Source: Desulfoluna limicola (lineage in GTDB: Bacteria; Desulfobacterota; Desulfobacteria; Desulfobacterales; Desulfolunaceae). Taken from it: a DNA stretch of 64,000 bases. Shown here piece after piece: positions 63,594 to 64,000 of the stretch. Both the position numbers and the translations under genes were made by a program. Below the pieces are notes generated by a model. It saw only the letters and a program-made list of their open reading frames with translations, ran no database searches and had not been told where the DNA came from. Position 1 is the stretch's first letter. The number at the start of each line of letters is the position of its first letter. The DNA lies in the NCBI RefSeq assembly GCF_021654575.1, contig NZ_AP024488.1, forward strand, positions 2,627,501-2,691,500, given 5' to 3'.

Positions 63594-64000
63594 GCTTGTC
63601 TCCGTATAATCGATCGGCTCGGCGGGAAGAGTGCCGTTCCGGGTGAAATGAGAGTAGCCGCCCACGTCAGGACCTGTCTGTAACCACCCAAATATCTTTT
63701 AAAAAATCGCCTGCAGCAGTTCAAAACCGCAACAGCACGCAAAAGATCAAGGGCTTAAGGGAGTCATCCAAAATCCGGTTGCAAACACATCACTCGGGGC
63801 TTCGTAGAAAAGGGGCAATGAAACCGCATCACCCCTGTCGACGTCACATAAAAGAGCCACACACACCCTGAAGCATATGGGGCTCATCCTGCAGCAGGCA
63901 CACCACGTGCCTAACCTGCTTTTAGTAATCATTGCTATAGCAGACAGTTAAAAGATGATGCAAGAACCAATCCATATTAATGGACGCCAACTCAGCCGCC
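63594..64000. other. Upstream region of the phosphofructokinase gene
   Basis: 407 bp to the right edge without a credible gene. A possible promoter is listed separately; nothing else is recognised. Confidence 0.5.
63934..63963 (-). promoter_or_regulatory. Possible sigma70 promoter for pfp
   Basis: On the minus strand TTGCAT (63963-63958) is followed after 18 bp by TATAGC (63939-63934), about 340 bp upstream of the start codon. The distance is long, so confidence is low. Confidence 0.3.

Overview
The window looks like the chromosome of a Gram-negative, anaerobic, sulfate-reducing-type member of the Desulfobacterota (Desulfobacterales-like). The strongest clue is an ahbC-hemB-ahbD operon, which encodes the siroheme-dependent route to heme b used by sulfate reducers and archaea. 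Lgt, LspA, an outer-membrane porin, Wzz/Wzx/Wzy and a long PPi-type phosphofructokinase support this. The assignment is inferred from gene content; no rRNA or tRNA gene was seen.

Left part (1-28.2 kb, almost all on the minus strand): an O-antigen/surface polysaccharide locus. In transcription order from the right: wzz, gmd, fcl, wzx, a kinase-like/methyltransferase fusion, a pyruvyl transferase, a nitroreductase, a DegT aminotransferase, a methyltransferase, a GT4, wzy, a GT2, a WbsX-type protein, a GT2, a WecA-type initiating transferase, a CapD/WbpM-type dehydratase, a small secreted helix-hairpin-helix protein, rmlB and rmlA (cut by the left edge). The central genes (about 5-24 kb) are strikingly AT-rich and are interrupted by five decayed insertion sequences (IS4-, IS256-, IS3-, IS66- and IS630-like), so the locus was probably acquired and then reshuffled.

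Middle part (28.7-47.3 kb, GC-richer housekeeping DNA): a Sua5/YrdC protein; cmk-rpsA-sppA; a second cytidylate-kinase-like protein with a C-terminal BON-like domain; a macro-domain protein; ileS and lspA-lgt-holA; rsmG; a NUDIX protein; elbB; a nitroreductase; and a second multi-S1-domain protein.

Right part (47.7-64 kb): an envelope-oriented cluster. It holds a secreted protein combining caspase-like, PEGA and FGE-like domains, in which the catalytic residues of both enzyme domains appear lost; a secreted beta-roll repeat protein; a porin next to a short phosphate-binding-like protein; a small secreted protein overlapping a hybrid histidine kinase; and, divergently, a ClpX-like AAA+ ATPase that may be translated from a leaderless mRNA. 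Then come ahbC-hemB-ahbD (plus strand) and, convergent to them, a PPi-dependent phosphofructokinase.

The intergenic DNA from 29 to 62 kb carries several dispersed structured repeats. F1 has about 91 bp: two conserved complementary arms around a non-conserved core of nearly fixed length (67, 67, 67, 66 bp). F2 has about 100 bp and three hairpins whose stems change by compensatory substitutions between copies. F3 is a double hairpin sharing its terminus with F2. F1 and F2 occur next to each other three times. These repeats are the least explained structures in the window.
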